Below are positions 26,440 to 35,856 of a DNA stretch of 46,496 nucleotides, in pieces. The position numbers were made by a program, and so were the translations under genes. Under the pieces are notes generated by a model. That model saw only the letters and a list, made by a program, of their open reading frames with translations. It was not told the origin of the DNA and made no database searches. This DNA comes from Fidelibacterota bacterium (GTDB taxonomy: Bacteria; Fidelibacterota; Marinisomatia; SCGC-AAA003-L08; JACNLC01): the NCBI GenBank assembly GCA_014381725.1, contig JACNLC010000031.1:1-46496 (forward strand), in the 5' to 3' direction. Positions within the stretch are counted from its first letter, which is position 1, and each line of letters starts with the position of its first letter.

Positions 26440-27903
26440 ATGAAGAAAGTTATTACTATTTTAAGTCTGGTTGGTTTTTTTGTAATTTTAACTGCCCAAA
26501 CAGAGGAACCTACCCACTCAATGACTGGTAGTTTAGGATCTGTTACAATTGACGGAACCATCTATAATCAAATCTCGCTTCGTCCGGAAATCCCAGTTGG
26601 GAAATTTGGTGTTGGATTGGACATTTATCTGTATATCGATGCAGATGGAAATCTTTACAAGGAGAATTGGGATTTTTCAAATGGTAAAGCTACATATCGA
26701 ACATTAGTCGATAAAATCTATTATCTCCGTTGGGGAAGACCTAATGATGATTTTTATTTCCAATTTGGAGCATTACCTTATACAACTTTAGGTCAAGGTA
26801 TTTTGGTCAATAATTATTCCAATACGATAGATTATCCAGAAGTCAGAAGAATGGGACTTGATTTAAAAGCTAAATATTCAGGACTCGGACTAGAAGTTAT
26901 TAACAGCGATTTCAAAAGAATTCCAGGGGTTTCAGGTTTTAGAGCATCTTACGATATTTTATCCAATTTACAAGTAGGCGTATCGTATGTTACAGATGCA
27001 GACCAAATGTCTGGTTTGAAAGACAGAGATGGAGATGGCTATCCGGATGTGTTTGACCACTATCCCGATATTGGCGAAAAATGGGATGAAGCCGAAGAAG
27101 AAAAAGATGTTTGGCAAAATATCTATGAAGAATTGAATGGTAATTCTGATGGATTTGAAGACTGGTTTAGTAGTTTACCCTTAAACCATAATCCCTATGA
27201 TCCATCCACAAGTGATGCAAATTCTATCAGTGGGACAAGTATTGATGTTGCTTACAAAATCAACAAAAATATCTCATTATACTCTCAAGTTGCCCAATTA
27301 GTTGGTAAGATAACTGATGATGATGATTCTATTAAATCTTTAGGTATGGGTTTTGTCCCACTAGGAGTATCTGCTAGATTTGGTCCGATGAAATTTAGAG
27401 CAGAATACAGGCAAACAAGCGATTATTTCATTTTCAATTATTGGGACCAATCTTATGATTTTGATAGAATAAAATATGATTCAGAAAATGAAGAACTTAT
27501 AACAAAAGAAAGTACACTTTCCAACTTTAAAGCAATGAAAGGTTTCTATGCTGAAATGTCAGCTAATATGTTTAATTTCTGTTCTATCGGAATTGGTTAT
27601 CAAGATATGAGGGGTGAAAATGTTGATGAAGAAGCAAACAAAACACTTTTAGGAAATCTTAACATAAATACATCTCAAATCCCTAAACTAAAAAAAGCAG
27701 AATTGTTTTATAAACAAAGTAATATTTCTACTTTATTTACAGAAGAATCATTGCTTAATACAATCTGGGGTTACGATGTTGGTTTAGAAATATCAGACGG
27801 ACTGATGCTAGTTTATAAAGGGAGAACATCTTACATTCGAAATTCTGATTTTGAAATTGAACCAGTAAACTCCGTTCAATTTGAAACACAGTTTGTTTTT
27901 TAA
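26440..27903 (+). CDS. Outer-membrane beta-barrel protein with a thrombospondin-3-like calcium loop
   Basis: A 487-residue exported protein with signal peptide MKKVITILSLVGFFVILTAQ and SD AAAGGAG. The body has alternating aromatic strands typical of an outer-membrane barrel: VGLDIYLYIDADGNLYKENW, DDFYFQFGALPYTTLGQGIL, GMGFVPLGVSARFGPMKFRA, and a final VQFETQFVF ending in Phe. About residue 195-210 there is an Asp-rich loop (KDRDGDGYPDVFDHYPD) like thrombospondin type 3 repeats, probably a calcium site in an external loop, followed by an acidic stretch. Similar barrels of unknown substrate are common in FCB genomes. It is 23 bases before alaS, so some cotranscription is possible. Confidence 0.65.
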   Translation: MKKVITILSLVGFFVILTAQTEEPTHSMTGSLGSVTIDGTIYNQISLRPEIPVGKFGVGLDIYLYIDADGNLYKENWDFSNGKATYRTLVDKIYYLRWGRPNDDFYFQFGALPYTTLGQGILVNNYSNTIDYPEVRRMGLDLKAKYSGLGLEVINSDFKRIPGVSGFRASYDILSNLQVGVSYVTDADQMSGLKDRDGDGYPDVFDHYPDIGEKWDEAEEEKDVWQNIYEELNGNSDGFEDWFSSLPLNHNPYDPSTSDANSISGTSIDVAYKINKNISLYSQVAQLVGKITDDDDSIKSLGMGFVPLGVSARFGPMKFRAEYRQTSDYFIFNYWDQSYDFDRIKYDSENEELITKESTLSNFKAMKGFYAEMSANMFNFCSIGIGYQDMRGENVDEEANKTLLGNLNINTSQIPKLKKAELFYKQSNISTLFTEESLLNTIWGYDVGLEISDGLMLVYKGRTSYIRNSDFEIEPVNSVQFETQFVF

Positions 27904-27926
27904 GAGAAAGTAGAAAGTAAACTATA

Positions 27927-30545
27927 ATGGCTAAAATTTCTTCAAAATCAATTCGTCAGCAATTTATTGAATTTTTCAAGAATAAGGGACATTCAATCAT
28001 TCGTTCTTCGTCGGTTGTTCCGAATGATGATCCAACTCTTTTATTCACAAACGCTGGGATGAACCAGTTTAAACCTATATTTTTGGATACAGAAAATCCA
28101 AAATCAAAACGAGCTGTAAATTCTCAAAAGTGCATTCGAGTAAGTGGAAAACATAACGACCTAGAAGAAGTCGGAGTGGACGATTATCATCACACATTTT
28201 TTGAAATGCTAGGCAATTGGTCGTTTGGAGATTACTACAAAAAAGAAGCTATTCAATGGGCGTGGGAATTGCTTACTAAAGTTTGGAAAATGGACAAAAA
28301 TAGGTTATGGGTTACTATTTTCCAAGACGATGATGAAGCTGGAGAATTGTGGAAAGAAGTAACCGACATTGACCCAAAACGAATACTCAAATTTGGTCAT
28401 AAAGACAATTTTTGGGAAATGGGAGAAACTGGTCCTTGTGGTCCGTGTTCCGAAATTCACTATTATACTGGTGAAGATGCAGATGCGCAAATTCCAGAAG
28501 GAGTAAACCGTGACCACAATTATAGAGAAATATGGAATTTAGTGTTCATCCAATATAATAGAGATGCAGATGGAAAACTCACCGACCTCCCTGCTAAACA
28601 TGTCGATACAGGTGCCGGTCTGGAGCGAATTGTTGCAATTCTAAACGGTAAAACATCGAATTACGATACTGATCTGTTTATGCCAATTATTGAGAAAATA
28701 TCGCAAATATCAAACACTGAATATTCAATAGATGATGGTGTACCACATAGAGTTATTGCTGACCACTTAAGAATGTTAGCATTTTCCATTGCTGATGGAG
28801 CAATGCCGGGTAATGAAGGCAGAGGATATGTTTTGCGTAGGGTTTTACGAAGGGCATCTCGCTACGGTCGAATTTTAGATATGCACGAACCGTTTATTTA
28901 CAAATTGATACAAACCTTAGTAGAAGTTATGGGTGACGCTTTCTCTGAATTAGCTGAAAAACAATCACATATTGAAAAAGTGATTAAAGCAGAAGAAACT
29001 TCATTTGGTTCAACTCTGGATAAAGGAATTGAAATTTTTGAGAAAATAAGTCAAGGAATGAAAACGGGTGAAAGTATTTCTGGAGAAGATGCGTTCAAAC
29101 TCTACGACACTTATGGATTTCCTTGCGACTTAACCGAGTTAATGGCTCGAGAAATTGGTTTATCTGTTGATACAAATGGATTTGAATCCTGTATGGATGT
29201 GCAGAAAAAAAGTTCACGGGAAGCAGGAGGTTTTACACATCAAACAGATAATTTCGACTGGACTGACATTTCAAAAGGTACTTCAAGTGAATTTGTCGGT
29301 TATGAACAAACTGCGTGTGATTCAATAATTAGAAAAATTCAATTTGAAAATGACAAAAAAGGGAGTATTATTCTCGATAAAACTCCATTCTACCCTGAAC
29401 AGGGGGGACAAGTTGGTGATGTGGGGATTTTGAAAAATACAGATTTTGAATTTATTGTAACTGATACTCAAAAATCTTCCGATGAAATTGTCCATTTTGG
29501 AAAAATAATGTATGGGAAATTACCTAAGGATGGAAAAGTTACTGCCACAATTGATAATGAGTATCGTCAAAAGATTAGCTTAAATCACACAACAACTCAT
29601 TTGTTGCATCAAGGGCTTAAACAAATATTGGGAGACCACGCACACCAATCAGGTTCTTTAGTTGGATCAGATAGATTTCGTTTTGATGTTACTCATTATG
29701 AACGAATTACTTTAGATGAAATTCGGCAGATTGAAGTCATTGTAAATTCAAAAATCAGAGAAAATATTGAAGTGTCAACAGATGTTAAGGATTATGAAAC
29801 AGCCCGTTCTGAAGGTGCTGTTGCCTTATTTGGAGAAAAATATGGTGATAAAGTTAGGATGGTCAATATTTCCGATTTTTCTAAAGAATTATGTGGCGGA
29901 ACCCACGCTAACAGAACTGGTGATATAGGTGCGTTTAAGATAATTTCTGAATCCGCTTTGGCAGCTGGAATTCGTCGTATTGAAGCCATAACTGGAAATT
30001 CTGTTATTAAATACTTGCATCAGAATGAAGAAATTATTCAACAGGCGAAGAACTTATTCAAGTGTAGTGAAACTGATATTCCAGAGAAAATTCAACAGAC
30101 TCTTGATCAAAAGAAATCACTAGAAAAAGAAAATAAAGAATTAAAACTACTAACTCAAAGTGATGTTGTAGATGATTTAATTTCTAAAGCACATCAATTT
30201 GGAGATGTTAGATTGGTTGTTACTAAAATTGATGAAATTGATGATTTAAAAGCTATCGGAGATGAGTTTAGACAGAAATTCAAACAAAGTGGAATTGCAC
30301 TAATTGGCACAGTTAAAAATGATAAACCGATGGTAATGTGCGCAATAACAGATGACTTAACCAACAATATTCAAGCTGGAAAAGTTGTGAAAGAAGTTGG
30401 TGAAAAAATCGGTGGAGGTGGCGGAGGTAAACCTCATCTAGCAACCGCCGGAGGTAGAAATTCTGATTCCTTACAAAGTGCATTGGATTTTGGCGAAACT
30501 TACATCAAAGCAAAAATTGATTTTTTTCAAGATAATCGAAAGTAA
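27927..30545 (+). CDS. alaS: Alanyl-tRNA synthetase
   Basis: A full-length (872-residue) class II synthetase. The aminoacylation core opens with IRQQFIEFFKNKGHSIIRSS and has TNAGMNQFKPIFL, then ETGPCGPCSEIHY and GAGLERI. The editing domain carries the zinc-binding HTTTHLLHQGL (HxxxH) and CGGTHANRTGDIG. The C-Ala oligomerisation domain ends in GGGGGGKPHLATAGG. It corrects mischarged Ser/Gly-tRNA-Ala. gcvPB begins 3 bases after its stop. Confidence 0.98.
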   Translation: MAKISSKSIRQQFIEFFKNKGHSIIRSSSVVPNDDPTLLFTNAGMNQFKPIFLDTENPKSKRAVNSQKCIRVSGKHNDLEEVGVDDYHHTFFEMLGNWSFGDYYKKEAIQWAWELLTKVWKMDKNRLWVTIFQDDDEAGELWKEVTDIDPKRILKFGHKDNFWEMGETGPCGPCSEIHYYTGEDADAQIPEGVNRDHNYREIWNLVFIQYNRDADGKLTDLPAKHVDTGAGLERIVAILNGKTSNYDTDLFMPIIEKISQISNTEYSIDDGVPHRVIADHLRMLAFSIADGAMPGNEGRGYVLRRVLRRASRYGRILDMHEPFIYKLIQTLVEVMGDAFSELAEKQSHIEKVIKAEETSFGSTLDKGIEIFEKISQGMKTGESISGEDAFKLYDTYGFPCDLTELMAREIGLSVDTNGFESCMDVQKKSSREAGGFTHQTDNFDWTDISKGTSSEFVGYEQTACDSIIRKIQFENDKKGSIILDKTPFYPEQGGQVGDVGILKNTDFEFIVTDTQKSSDEIVHFGKIMYGKLPKDGKVTATIDNEYRQKISLNHTTTHLLHQGLKQILGDHAHQSGSLVGSDRFRFDVTHYERITLDEIRQIEVIVNSKIRENIEVSTDVKDYETARSEGAVALFGEKYGDKVRMVNISDFSKELCGGTHANRTGDIGAFKIISESALAAGIRRIEAITGNSVIKYLHQNEEIIQQAKNLFKCSETDIPEKIQQTLDQKKSLEKENKELKLLTQSDVVDDLISKAHQFGDVRLVVTKIDEIDDLKAIGDEFRQKFKQSGIALIGTVKNDKPMVMCAITDDLTNNIQAGKVVKEVGEKIGGGGGGKPHLATAGGRNSDSLQSALDFGETYIKAKIDFFQDNRK

Positions 30546-30548
30546 AAT

Positions 30549-32000
30549 ATGTATTCGAAAACACCATTAATATTTGAACAAAGTAAAAAAGGGCAAATAG
30601 GAGCATCATTACCAAAATTGGATGTTCCTGAGTTTGCTCTATCTTCGGTTATTCCAGATAGTTTATTGAGAGCAATACCAGCAGAATTACCGGAAGTATC
30701 CGAACCTGAAGTAGTTCGGCATTATACTAATTTATCGGTTAAAAATCATCATGTGGACAGAGATTTTTATCCACTCGGTTCTTGCACAATGAAGTACAAT
30801 CCAAAAATCAACGATGTAATTTCAGGATTGCCGGGATTTGCAGGTTTGCATCCACTTCAATCAGATGAATCTGCTCAGGGAGCGTTGAAGATTATTTGGG
30901 AATTGGAACAAATGCTCATCAATATTACCGGTATGGAACGAGTTACACTCCAACCAAGTGCCGGAGCTCAAGGGGAATTTGTCGGTATTTTGATGATGAA
31001 AAAGTATCATGAATCTAAAAATGAAGATAGAAAATACATCATAATACCTGAGACTGCTCACGGAACTAACCCGGCGAGTATAGTGTTCTCTGGATATCTA
31101 ACTCGGCAAGTTGCTACCGATGAAAGAGGTAGAGTAGATATCTATGATCTCAAAGCAAAATTGGATTCGGATGTAGCAGGAATGATGTTAACTCAACCAA
31201 ATACTCTCGGATTATTTGAAGATAGAATCGAAGAAATATCTACTTTAGTTCACGAAGTTGGCGGATTGATGTATATGGATGGTGCAAATTTAAATGCCCT
31301 GATTGGAATTGTCCGACCAGCTGATATGGGATTTGATATCACTCATATTAACCTGCATAAAACATTTTCTACTCCACATGGAGGTGGAGGTCCCGGTTCT
31401 GGTCCGATTGCGGTAGCGGAAGAACTTACTCCATTTTTGCCAACTCCAATGGTTAAAAAGGAAGATGAAAAATATTGCTGGGATTACGAATATCCGCAAA
31501 GTATCGGACCAATTCACGGATTTTATGGTAACTTTAGCATTTTGGTTAGAGCGTGGGCGTTTATCAAAACGATGGGCGAAAGTGGATTAATAGCAATGAC
31601 TAAACAAGCAGTTTTAAATGCTAATTATCTAAAATCTCTTTTGGAAGAAAAATATCATATCCCATTTTCTGAAGGTACTTTACACGAATTTGTTATTTCC
31701 GGGACAAAACAAAAAGAGAGAGGAATTAGAGTTTTAGACATTGCAAAATCTCTCTTGGATTATGGATATCACGCCCCTACAATTTATTTTCCGATAAATG
31801 TTCCAGAGGCGATGATGATTGAGCCAACTGAATCCGAAACAAAACAAACTTTGGATAATTTCGCAAATACACTATTAGAAATTGATAAACGGATTGATAC
31901 TGAATCTGATACATTAATAGAAGCTCCGGAGAAAACTCCAGTTAAACGATTGGATGAAACTAAGGCAAATCGTGAACTCAATTTAAGATGGACCAAATGA
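30549..32000 (+). CDS. gcvPB: Glycine dehydrogenase (decarboxylating), subunit 2 of split P-protein
   Basis: The PLP-dependent half of glycine cleavage P-protein, which decarboxylates glycine and passes the aminomethyl group to GcvH. At 483 residues it matches the split form. It has YPLGSCTMKYNPKIN, the PLP-Lys segment INLHKTFSTPHGGGGPGSGP, and EPTESETKQTLD near the end. The partner subunit (gcvPA), GcvT and GcvH are not in the window. It follows alaS by 3 bases and overlaps the PPC-domain gene. Confidence 0.95.
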   Translation: MYSKTPLIFEQSKKGQIGASLPKLDVPEFALSSVIPDSLLRAIPAELPEVSEPEVVRHYTNLSVKNHHVDRDFYPLGSCTMKYNPKINDVISGLPGFAGLHPLQSDESAQGALKIIWELEQMLINITGMERVTLQPSAGAQGEFVGILMMKKYHESKNEDRKYIIIPETAHGTNPASIVFSGYLTRQVATDERGRVDIYDLKAKLDSDVAGMMLTQPNTLGLFEDRIEEISTLVHEVGGLMYMDGANLNALIGIVRPADMGFDITHINLHKTFSTPHGGGGPGSGPIAVAEELTPFLPTPMVKKEDEKYCWDYEYPQSIGPIHGFYGNFSILVRAWAFIKTMGESGLIAMTKQAVLNANYLKSLLEEKYHIPFSEGTLHEFVISGTKQKERGIRVLDIAKSLLDYGYHAPTIYFPINVPEAMMIEPTESETKQTLDNFANTLLEIDKRIDTESDTLIEAPEKTPVKRLDETKANRELNLRWTK

Positions 32001-32419
32001 AATACAAAATCGACGATGATAAGATATTTGTAAAACTCGTGCGAGGTGATTGGATTAACAAATCTCTAACAAAAATTGCTGAAGATAACAATCTTACTTC
32101 AGGTTGGATTTCTGGCATAGGTGCGATAGAAAATATAGAACTAGGTTATTATGATTTTGATTCAAAATCATACATCAAAAAGTCATTTGACGGAGAATTT
32201 GAGTTGATTGGATACAATGCAAATATCAGTTTGAAAGATAGTGAAGTGTTTATACACTCTCACGCAACTATTGGAGACATAAACTTCAAAGTTTTTGGTG
32301 GTCATTTATACGATGCAAAAATTTCTGCAGCAGGTGAATTTTTAATTCAAAAAGGCAAAATTGTAATCAATCGCACAATTGATAAAAACATTGGCCTAGC
32401 GTTATGGGAAATTTTGTAA
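31988..32419 (+). CDS. PPC/DUF296 domain protein
   Basis: A 143-residue protein consisting of one PPC (plants and prokaryotes conserved, DUF296) domain, a trimeric fold. Conserved features are GWISGIGAIENIELGYYD, a histidine pair HSHATIGD that binds metal in known structures, and VFGGHLYDAKI. Some relatives have an N-terminal AT-hook DNA-binding part; this one does not. The role is unknown. ATG 31988 overlaps the gcvPB end; ATG 31997, which overlaps the stop as ATGA, is an equally good start and gives 140 residues. It may be translated with gcvPB. Confidence 0.8.
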   Translation: MDQMKYKIDDDKIFVKLVRGDWINKSLTKIAEDNNLTSGWISGIGAIENIELGYYDFDSKSYIKKSFDGEFELIGYNANISLKDSEVFIHSHATIGDINFKVFGGHLYDAKISAAGEFLIQKGKIVINRTIDKNIGLALWEIL

Positions 32420-32520
32420 ATTTATTGTTGGTTTATTTGGCGTAAAGTGTGCTATAACTGATTACTAAGTGTAAAATTTAGCTTTGTAAGATTGTTACAA
32501 TGAATTAAAAGGAGAGAAAA

Positions 32521-33297
32521 TTGAAAATTATAAATGATATAGAAAAAAGAATTAGCTTGCTAGACTGGGGTATATTAATAGTGATAATAATTATGCTTAC
32601 AATAGTCTATTTACCAAGTTCTATTTGGCGAGAAGAAGTTAAATTTAGAACTAATAGCAGGCAACAAATGACAGATATAGCCGAAGCCGAAGAATTTTAC
32701 AAAGAACTTATCGGTAGTTATACAACAAACGGTGAAGAATTATTTTCATTAGTTGAAGCTGCGATGGATTCTTTGATTGCAGATTCATTATTTGTAGGTG
32801 AGCAGAAAATTTATCTAAATGATAAGGTTTATGAAGTAAATATGAGCAAAGGTTTCCACACAAGAGTTGATACTACATTTAGCTTTCCTCAGGAACTTAA
32901 ACGAACTTTTCTTGACACAATTTATGCTGTTGGAATGATTAACGAAGAAGAAAAATCTGTTGATACTATTTTTGTAAATGCAAGAGAAATCGAAAATGTT
33001 AAAAAAGATGAATTGTTTAGCACGATATTTTCTTCGGATACAACAAGATATTCAGAATATTATACAGATTATTTGAGAGATAAATATCATCTTACACCAG
33101 ATCGCCTATTATGTCCTCTAATTGGTGAACCATATCTATTGGAAATTGATAGTTCAGATTCTGAAAACACTATATTTAGTGTAAAAAGTCCAGTACCAGA
33201 AGATTATACAGAACCTCGATATGGGATTTTCAAGTTTGAAGCTGGTTGGCATGGTGAAATTATTGATGGTAGGAAAAGTTGGGCTGAGGATAACTAG
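32521..33297 (+). CDS. Single-pass envelope protein with pilin-like N-terminus
   Basis: A 258-residue protein read from TTG 32521 after a strong SD (AAAGGAG). After a short cytoplasmic start it has one membrane helix (about 14-32). Then comes a segment with the periodicity of type IV pilin or pseudopilin alpha-1 (IAEAEEFYKELIGSYTTNGE, residues 53-72), where pilins carry the AxxEaYyadnGsYPt pattern. The rest (to 258) is an acidic soluble part with two Cys-poor blocks and no recognised fold. There is no classic prepilin G-F-T-L-I-E cleavage site. It is 10 bases before the PilM-like gene, so the three genes form one unit. The pilin link is an inference. Confidence 0.55.
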   Translation: MKIINDIEKRISLLDWGILIVIIIMLTIVYLPSSIWREEVKFRTNSRQQMTDIAEAEEFYKELIGSYTTNGEELFSLVEAAMDSLIADSLFVGEQKIYLNDKVYEVNMSKGFHTRVDTTFSFPQELKRTFLDTIYAVGMINEEEKSVDTIFVNAREIENVKKDELFSTIFSSDTTRYSEYYTDYLRDKYHLTPDRLLCPLIGEPYLLEIDSSDSENTIFSVKSPVPEDYTEPRYGIFKFEAGWHGEIIDGRKSWAEDN

Positions 33298-33306
33298 GAG
33301 ACTCAT

Positions 33307-34203
33307 TTGCTAGCAATTGCTCAGTCACAGAATACTTTTCATTATCTAAATTGGATTCCATCCGAGAATGGTCCGCTTGTTACACACTATGGAAAAGTAC
33401 CGTATAAAACTGTTGATGTAAAATCGTTAGATGGACTTAAGAAAATATTAGCAGAAATTAATAACGAGATTAAAAATCCAGAAACATCTATAACTTATTC
33501 AATTGATTCACAGCATATATTGTTTTCTGAACTTCAGACTGATAAGTTATCGAGCGATATAGAATTGATGAATTGGCATTCTACTCAGATTCAAGATGAA
33601 CATTTTGATGACAAAATTCAGTCATATCATTTTCCATTCGCAGATAGTCTTTGTAAGAACTTAACTATTCACTTAGGCAGAAAAACCAAAACTTCAATTA
33701 CAGAATCAATCTCTCAGTTAAATCGTGATTTAAGAGTATTAGGTATTGGTATTTTTTCTGCAGAAGAAGGTGCACGGCGGTGGTTTAAAGCTGATCAACT
33801 AGATTCATATTTGATTTGGAAAATGGGTAAATATCATACTGATCAAATTCTATTTGTGAAGAATAACGAACTTGTTTCTTTTATAGTAGTAAAACGAACA
33901 CATGTTATGGCTAGGTTGATCAATGTCTGGGGATGCAAAAAAACAGCAAAGAAAATTGTAAATCTGATAAAATTGTATATAGAGAATCAAGTGCAAGAAT
34001 TTTCAATTGCAGAACGAGTATTTGTTTATCAGAGCGATGGTTCATTTGCTGATGTTAAACAATTATATAATTCGCAAGTAACCAATGTTTCATTACTAAA
34101 TCCTTTGAAAATTTTAGAAATTGAAAGCAATAATCAGATTAACTATTTCAAAACGCTCCCTTTAGCTGAAACTGGAATTGCATTTAGAGGTATTGATGTT
34201 TGA
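33307..34203 (+). CDS. PilM/GspL-like protein (actin-fold-like), tentative
   Basis: A 298-residue protein from TTG 33307. Distant resemblance to the PilM/GspL actin-like fold comes from the two-half organisation (a variant N-terminal strand-turn-strand LAIAQSQNTFHYLNWIPSEN, then the middle ISQLNRDLRVLGIGIFSAEEGARRWF, then the second sheet QILFVKNNELVSFIVVKRTHVM). The classical PilM nucleotide motifs are not clearly present. The strongest support is context: the next gene begins MFDINLLKKP, as PilN does, and the previous one is pilin-like. It overlaps the PilN-like gene by 8 bases. It could equally be an unrelated family. Confidence 0.45.
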   Translation: MLAIAQSQNTFHYLNWIPSENGPLVTHYGKVPYKTVDVKSLDGLKKILAEINNEIKNPETSITYSIDSQHILFSELQTDKLSSDIELMNWHSTQIQDEHFDDKIQSYHFPFADSLCKNLTIHLGRKTKTSITESISQLNRDLRVLGIGIFSAEEGARRWFKADQLDSYLIWKMGKYHTDQILFVKNNELVSFIVVKRTHVMARLINVWGCKKTAKKIVNLIKLYIENQVQEFSIAERVFVYQSDGSFADVKQLYNSQVTNVSLLNPLKILEIESNNQINYFKTLPLAETGIAFRGIDV

Positions 34204-34855
34204 TATTAATTTACTTAAAAAGCCACATGATCTAAAAGGTAAAATCTCATCATCAGCTGAAGAACAAGCAATTGAAAGATTGAAAGCGAAAAATAGTTCA
34301 AAAACAAAATCAATTGAGATTGAACAAAGAATAATATCTAAAAGTAAGTATGTTTGGATAATTAGTACTCTTTTGATTATCTCAATCATTTTGTTAATGA
34401 AATTTGACAAATTTTCTATATTTTCAAAGAATGAAACAGAATTTTCTCAAAAAGATACTATAGAAAATCTAATAGGTATTCTAGTAAATATATCAGATCA
34501 AGTTGAAATTGATTTTATAATGTTTTCAAACGATTTTATTAATTTACAAATAAATATTAGTGATCAACAGAGATTACAATCGATTAATAAAATGTATTTT
34601 GATAAGTTTAATAAATGGGCAACAATATTTGGTCCTCGAGAAAGTAAATACTACTTGCAGATAGAAATCCCTTGGTCAATAACTAAGAAAAATTCAGATA
34701 TAACATTTAGTAATTCAGAAATTTCTAAAAGTGAAATTGTATCAAAATTATTAGAGCTGATAGAATTAGGTTATATATTTACACATCAGTTAGAAATCAA
34801 GAAAACGCCAACTAATCATTATTCGATGAAGATTTATAAACAATTAACTGAATAA
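34196..34855 (+). CDS. PilN-like bitopic membrane protein, tentative
   Basis: A 219-residue protein from ATG 34196 with AGAGG at 34186-34190. An upstream TTG at 34178 is less likely. It begins MFDINLLKKPHDLKGK, the characteristic short cytoplasmic INLLP-type peptide by which PilN binds PilM. A charged linker, one membrane helix (KYVWIISTLLIISIILLM, about residues 45-62) and a periplasmic part of about 150 residues follow. It overlaps the PilM-like gene and is directly followed by rsmD. No PilO, PilQ or ATPase genes are in the window. Confidence 0.5.
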   Translation: MFDINLLKKPHDLKGKISSSAEEQAIERLKAKNSSKTKSIEIEQRIISKSKYVWIISTLLIISIILLMKFDKFSIFSKNETEFSQKDTIENLIGILVNISDQVEIDFIMFSNDFINLQINISDQQRLQSINKMYFDKFNKWATIFGPRESKYYLQIEIPWSITKKNSDITFSNSEISKSEIVSKLLELIELGYIFTHQLEIKKTPTNHYSMKIYKQLTE

Positions 34856-35374
34856 ATGACAACTATTATTTCTGGGAAATATAGAGGACGAAGACTCTAC
34901 GATTATAAAAATCCGAAAGTTCGTCCCACGCAAGCAAAAGTTCGTAAATCAATGCTTCAAATTTTGGAACCGTTTCAGGATTCTTGTGTCTTAGATCTTT
35001 TCGCAGGGATTGGGACATTGGGAATTGAAGCTATTAGTCGTGGTGCAAAATCAGTTACAATGGTTGAAAAATCAAGTCAAGCTTATAGAGCATTATCGCA
35101 AAATGTTGATGACATTTGCAAGAACGATAATTACAAATTAGTACATTCGGATGTTTTTAGTTTCTTGGAAATATGCGAGAATAAATTTGATATTATTATA
35201 GCTGATCCTCCTTATGGATTATGCGAATATTATGATTTACGAGCTAAAATAATTCCATTGCTGAAAACTGATGGATTATTTTGTATGGAAATGTCCAAAA
35301 CCAAATTTATTGATGATGATGTTAGAATTAAAAATTATGGTAATACACAAGTAGTATTTTGGAGAGCAAACTAA
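34856..35374 (+). CDS. rsmD: 16S rRNA (guanine(966)-N2)-methyltransferase
   Basis: A 172-residue SAM-dependent rRNA methyltransferase that modifies G966 of 16S rRNA. Motif I is VLDLFAGIGTLGIEAISRGA, the catalytic motif IV is ADPPYGL, and the N-terminus shows GKYRGRRLYDYKNPKVRPTQ, the RNA-binding start typical of RsmD. The ATG immediately follows the previous TAA. coaD starts on its stop codon (TAATG), a pairing seen in many genomes. Confidence 0.93.
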   Translation: MTTIISGKYRGRRLYDYKNPKVRPTQAKVRKSMLQILEPFQDSCVLDLFAGIGTLGIEAISRGAKSVTMVEKSSQAYRALSQNVDDICKNDNYKLVHSDVFSFLEICENKFDIIIADPPYGLCEYYDLRAKIIPLLKTDGLFCMEMSKTKFIDDDVRIKNYGNTQVVFWRAN

Positions 35375-35856
35375 TGAAAATTGCAATTTATCCAGGATCT
35401 TTTGATCCAATTACAAATGGACACATTGATATTATAGAAAGAGCTGTAGGTCTATTTGATAAGGTTATTGTGGCTGTGTCAAAGAATTTCGAAAAGAATC
35501 CATTATTTTCTGAAAGAGAACGGTTGGAAATGATTGAGAAATCAGTAGTACATTTGGATAATGTAGTTGTTGATTCTTTTCAAGGATTGTTGGTTAATTA
35601 TGCTTCAGAAAATAATGCTAAAGCAATTATTCGTGGGTTAAGAGCGTTATCGGATTTTGAGTTTGAATTTAAAATGGCTTTAATGAATAGAAGTTTGAAA
35701 GATGAAGTAACTACTGTATTTTTAATGCCACATGCTAAATATACTCACTTGAGTTCATCATTAGTCAGAGAAGTTGGCGAATTGAATGGAGATGTATCAA
35801 AATTAGTTCCATCTCATGTTATGAAAGCTGTAAAGGAAAAATTCGGAATTGAATAA
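35374..35856 (+). CDS. coaD: Phosphopantetheine adenylyltransferase
   Basis: A 160-residue nucleotidyltransferase for the penultimate step of CoA synthesis. The N-terminal MKIAIYPGSFDPITNGHIDI contains the GxxxPxTxGH nucleotide-binding motif. RGLRALSDFEFEFKMALMNR and the C-terminal HLSSSLVREV (ISSTxxR) are diagnostic. The start is ATG 35374, overlapping the rsmD stop, with GGAGAG at 35361-35366. An upstream TTG at 35359 would add five residues and is less likely. Confidence 0.96.
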   Translation: MKIAIYPGSFDPITNGHIDIIERAVGLFDKVIVAVSKNFEKNPLFSERERLEMIEKSVVHLDNVVVDSFQGLLVNYASENNAKAIIRGLRALSDFEFEFKMALMNRSLKDEVTTVFLMPHAKYTHLSSSLVREVGELNGDVSKLVPSHVMKAVKEKFGIE

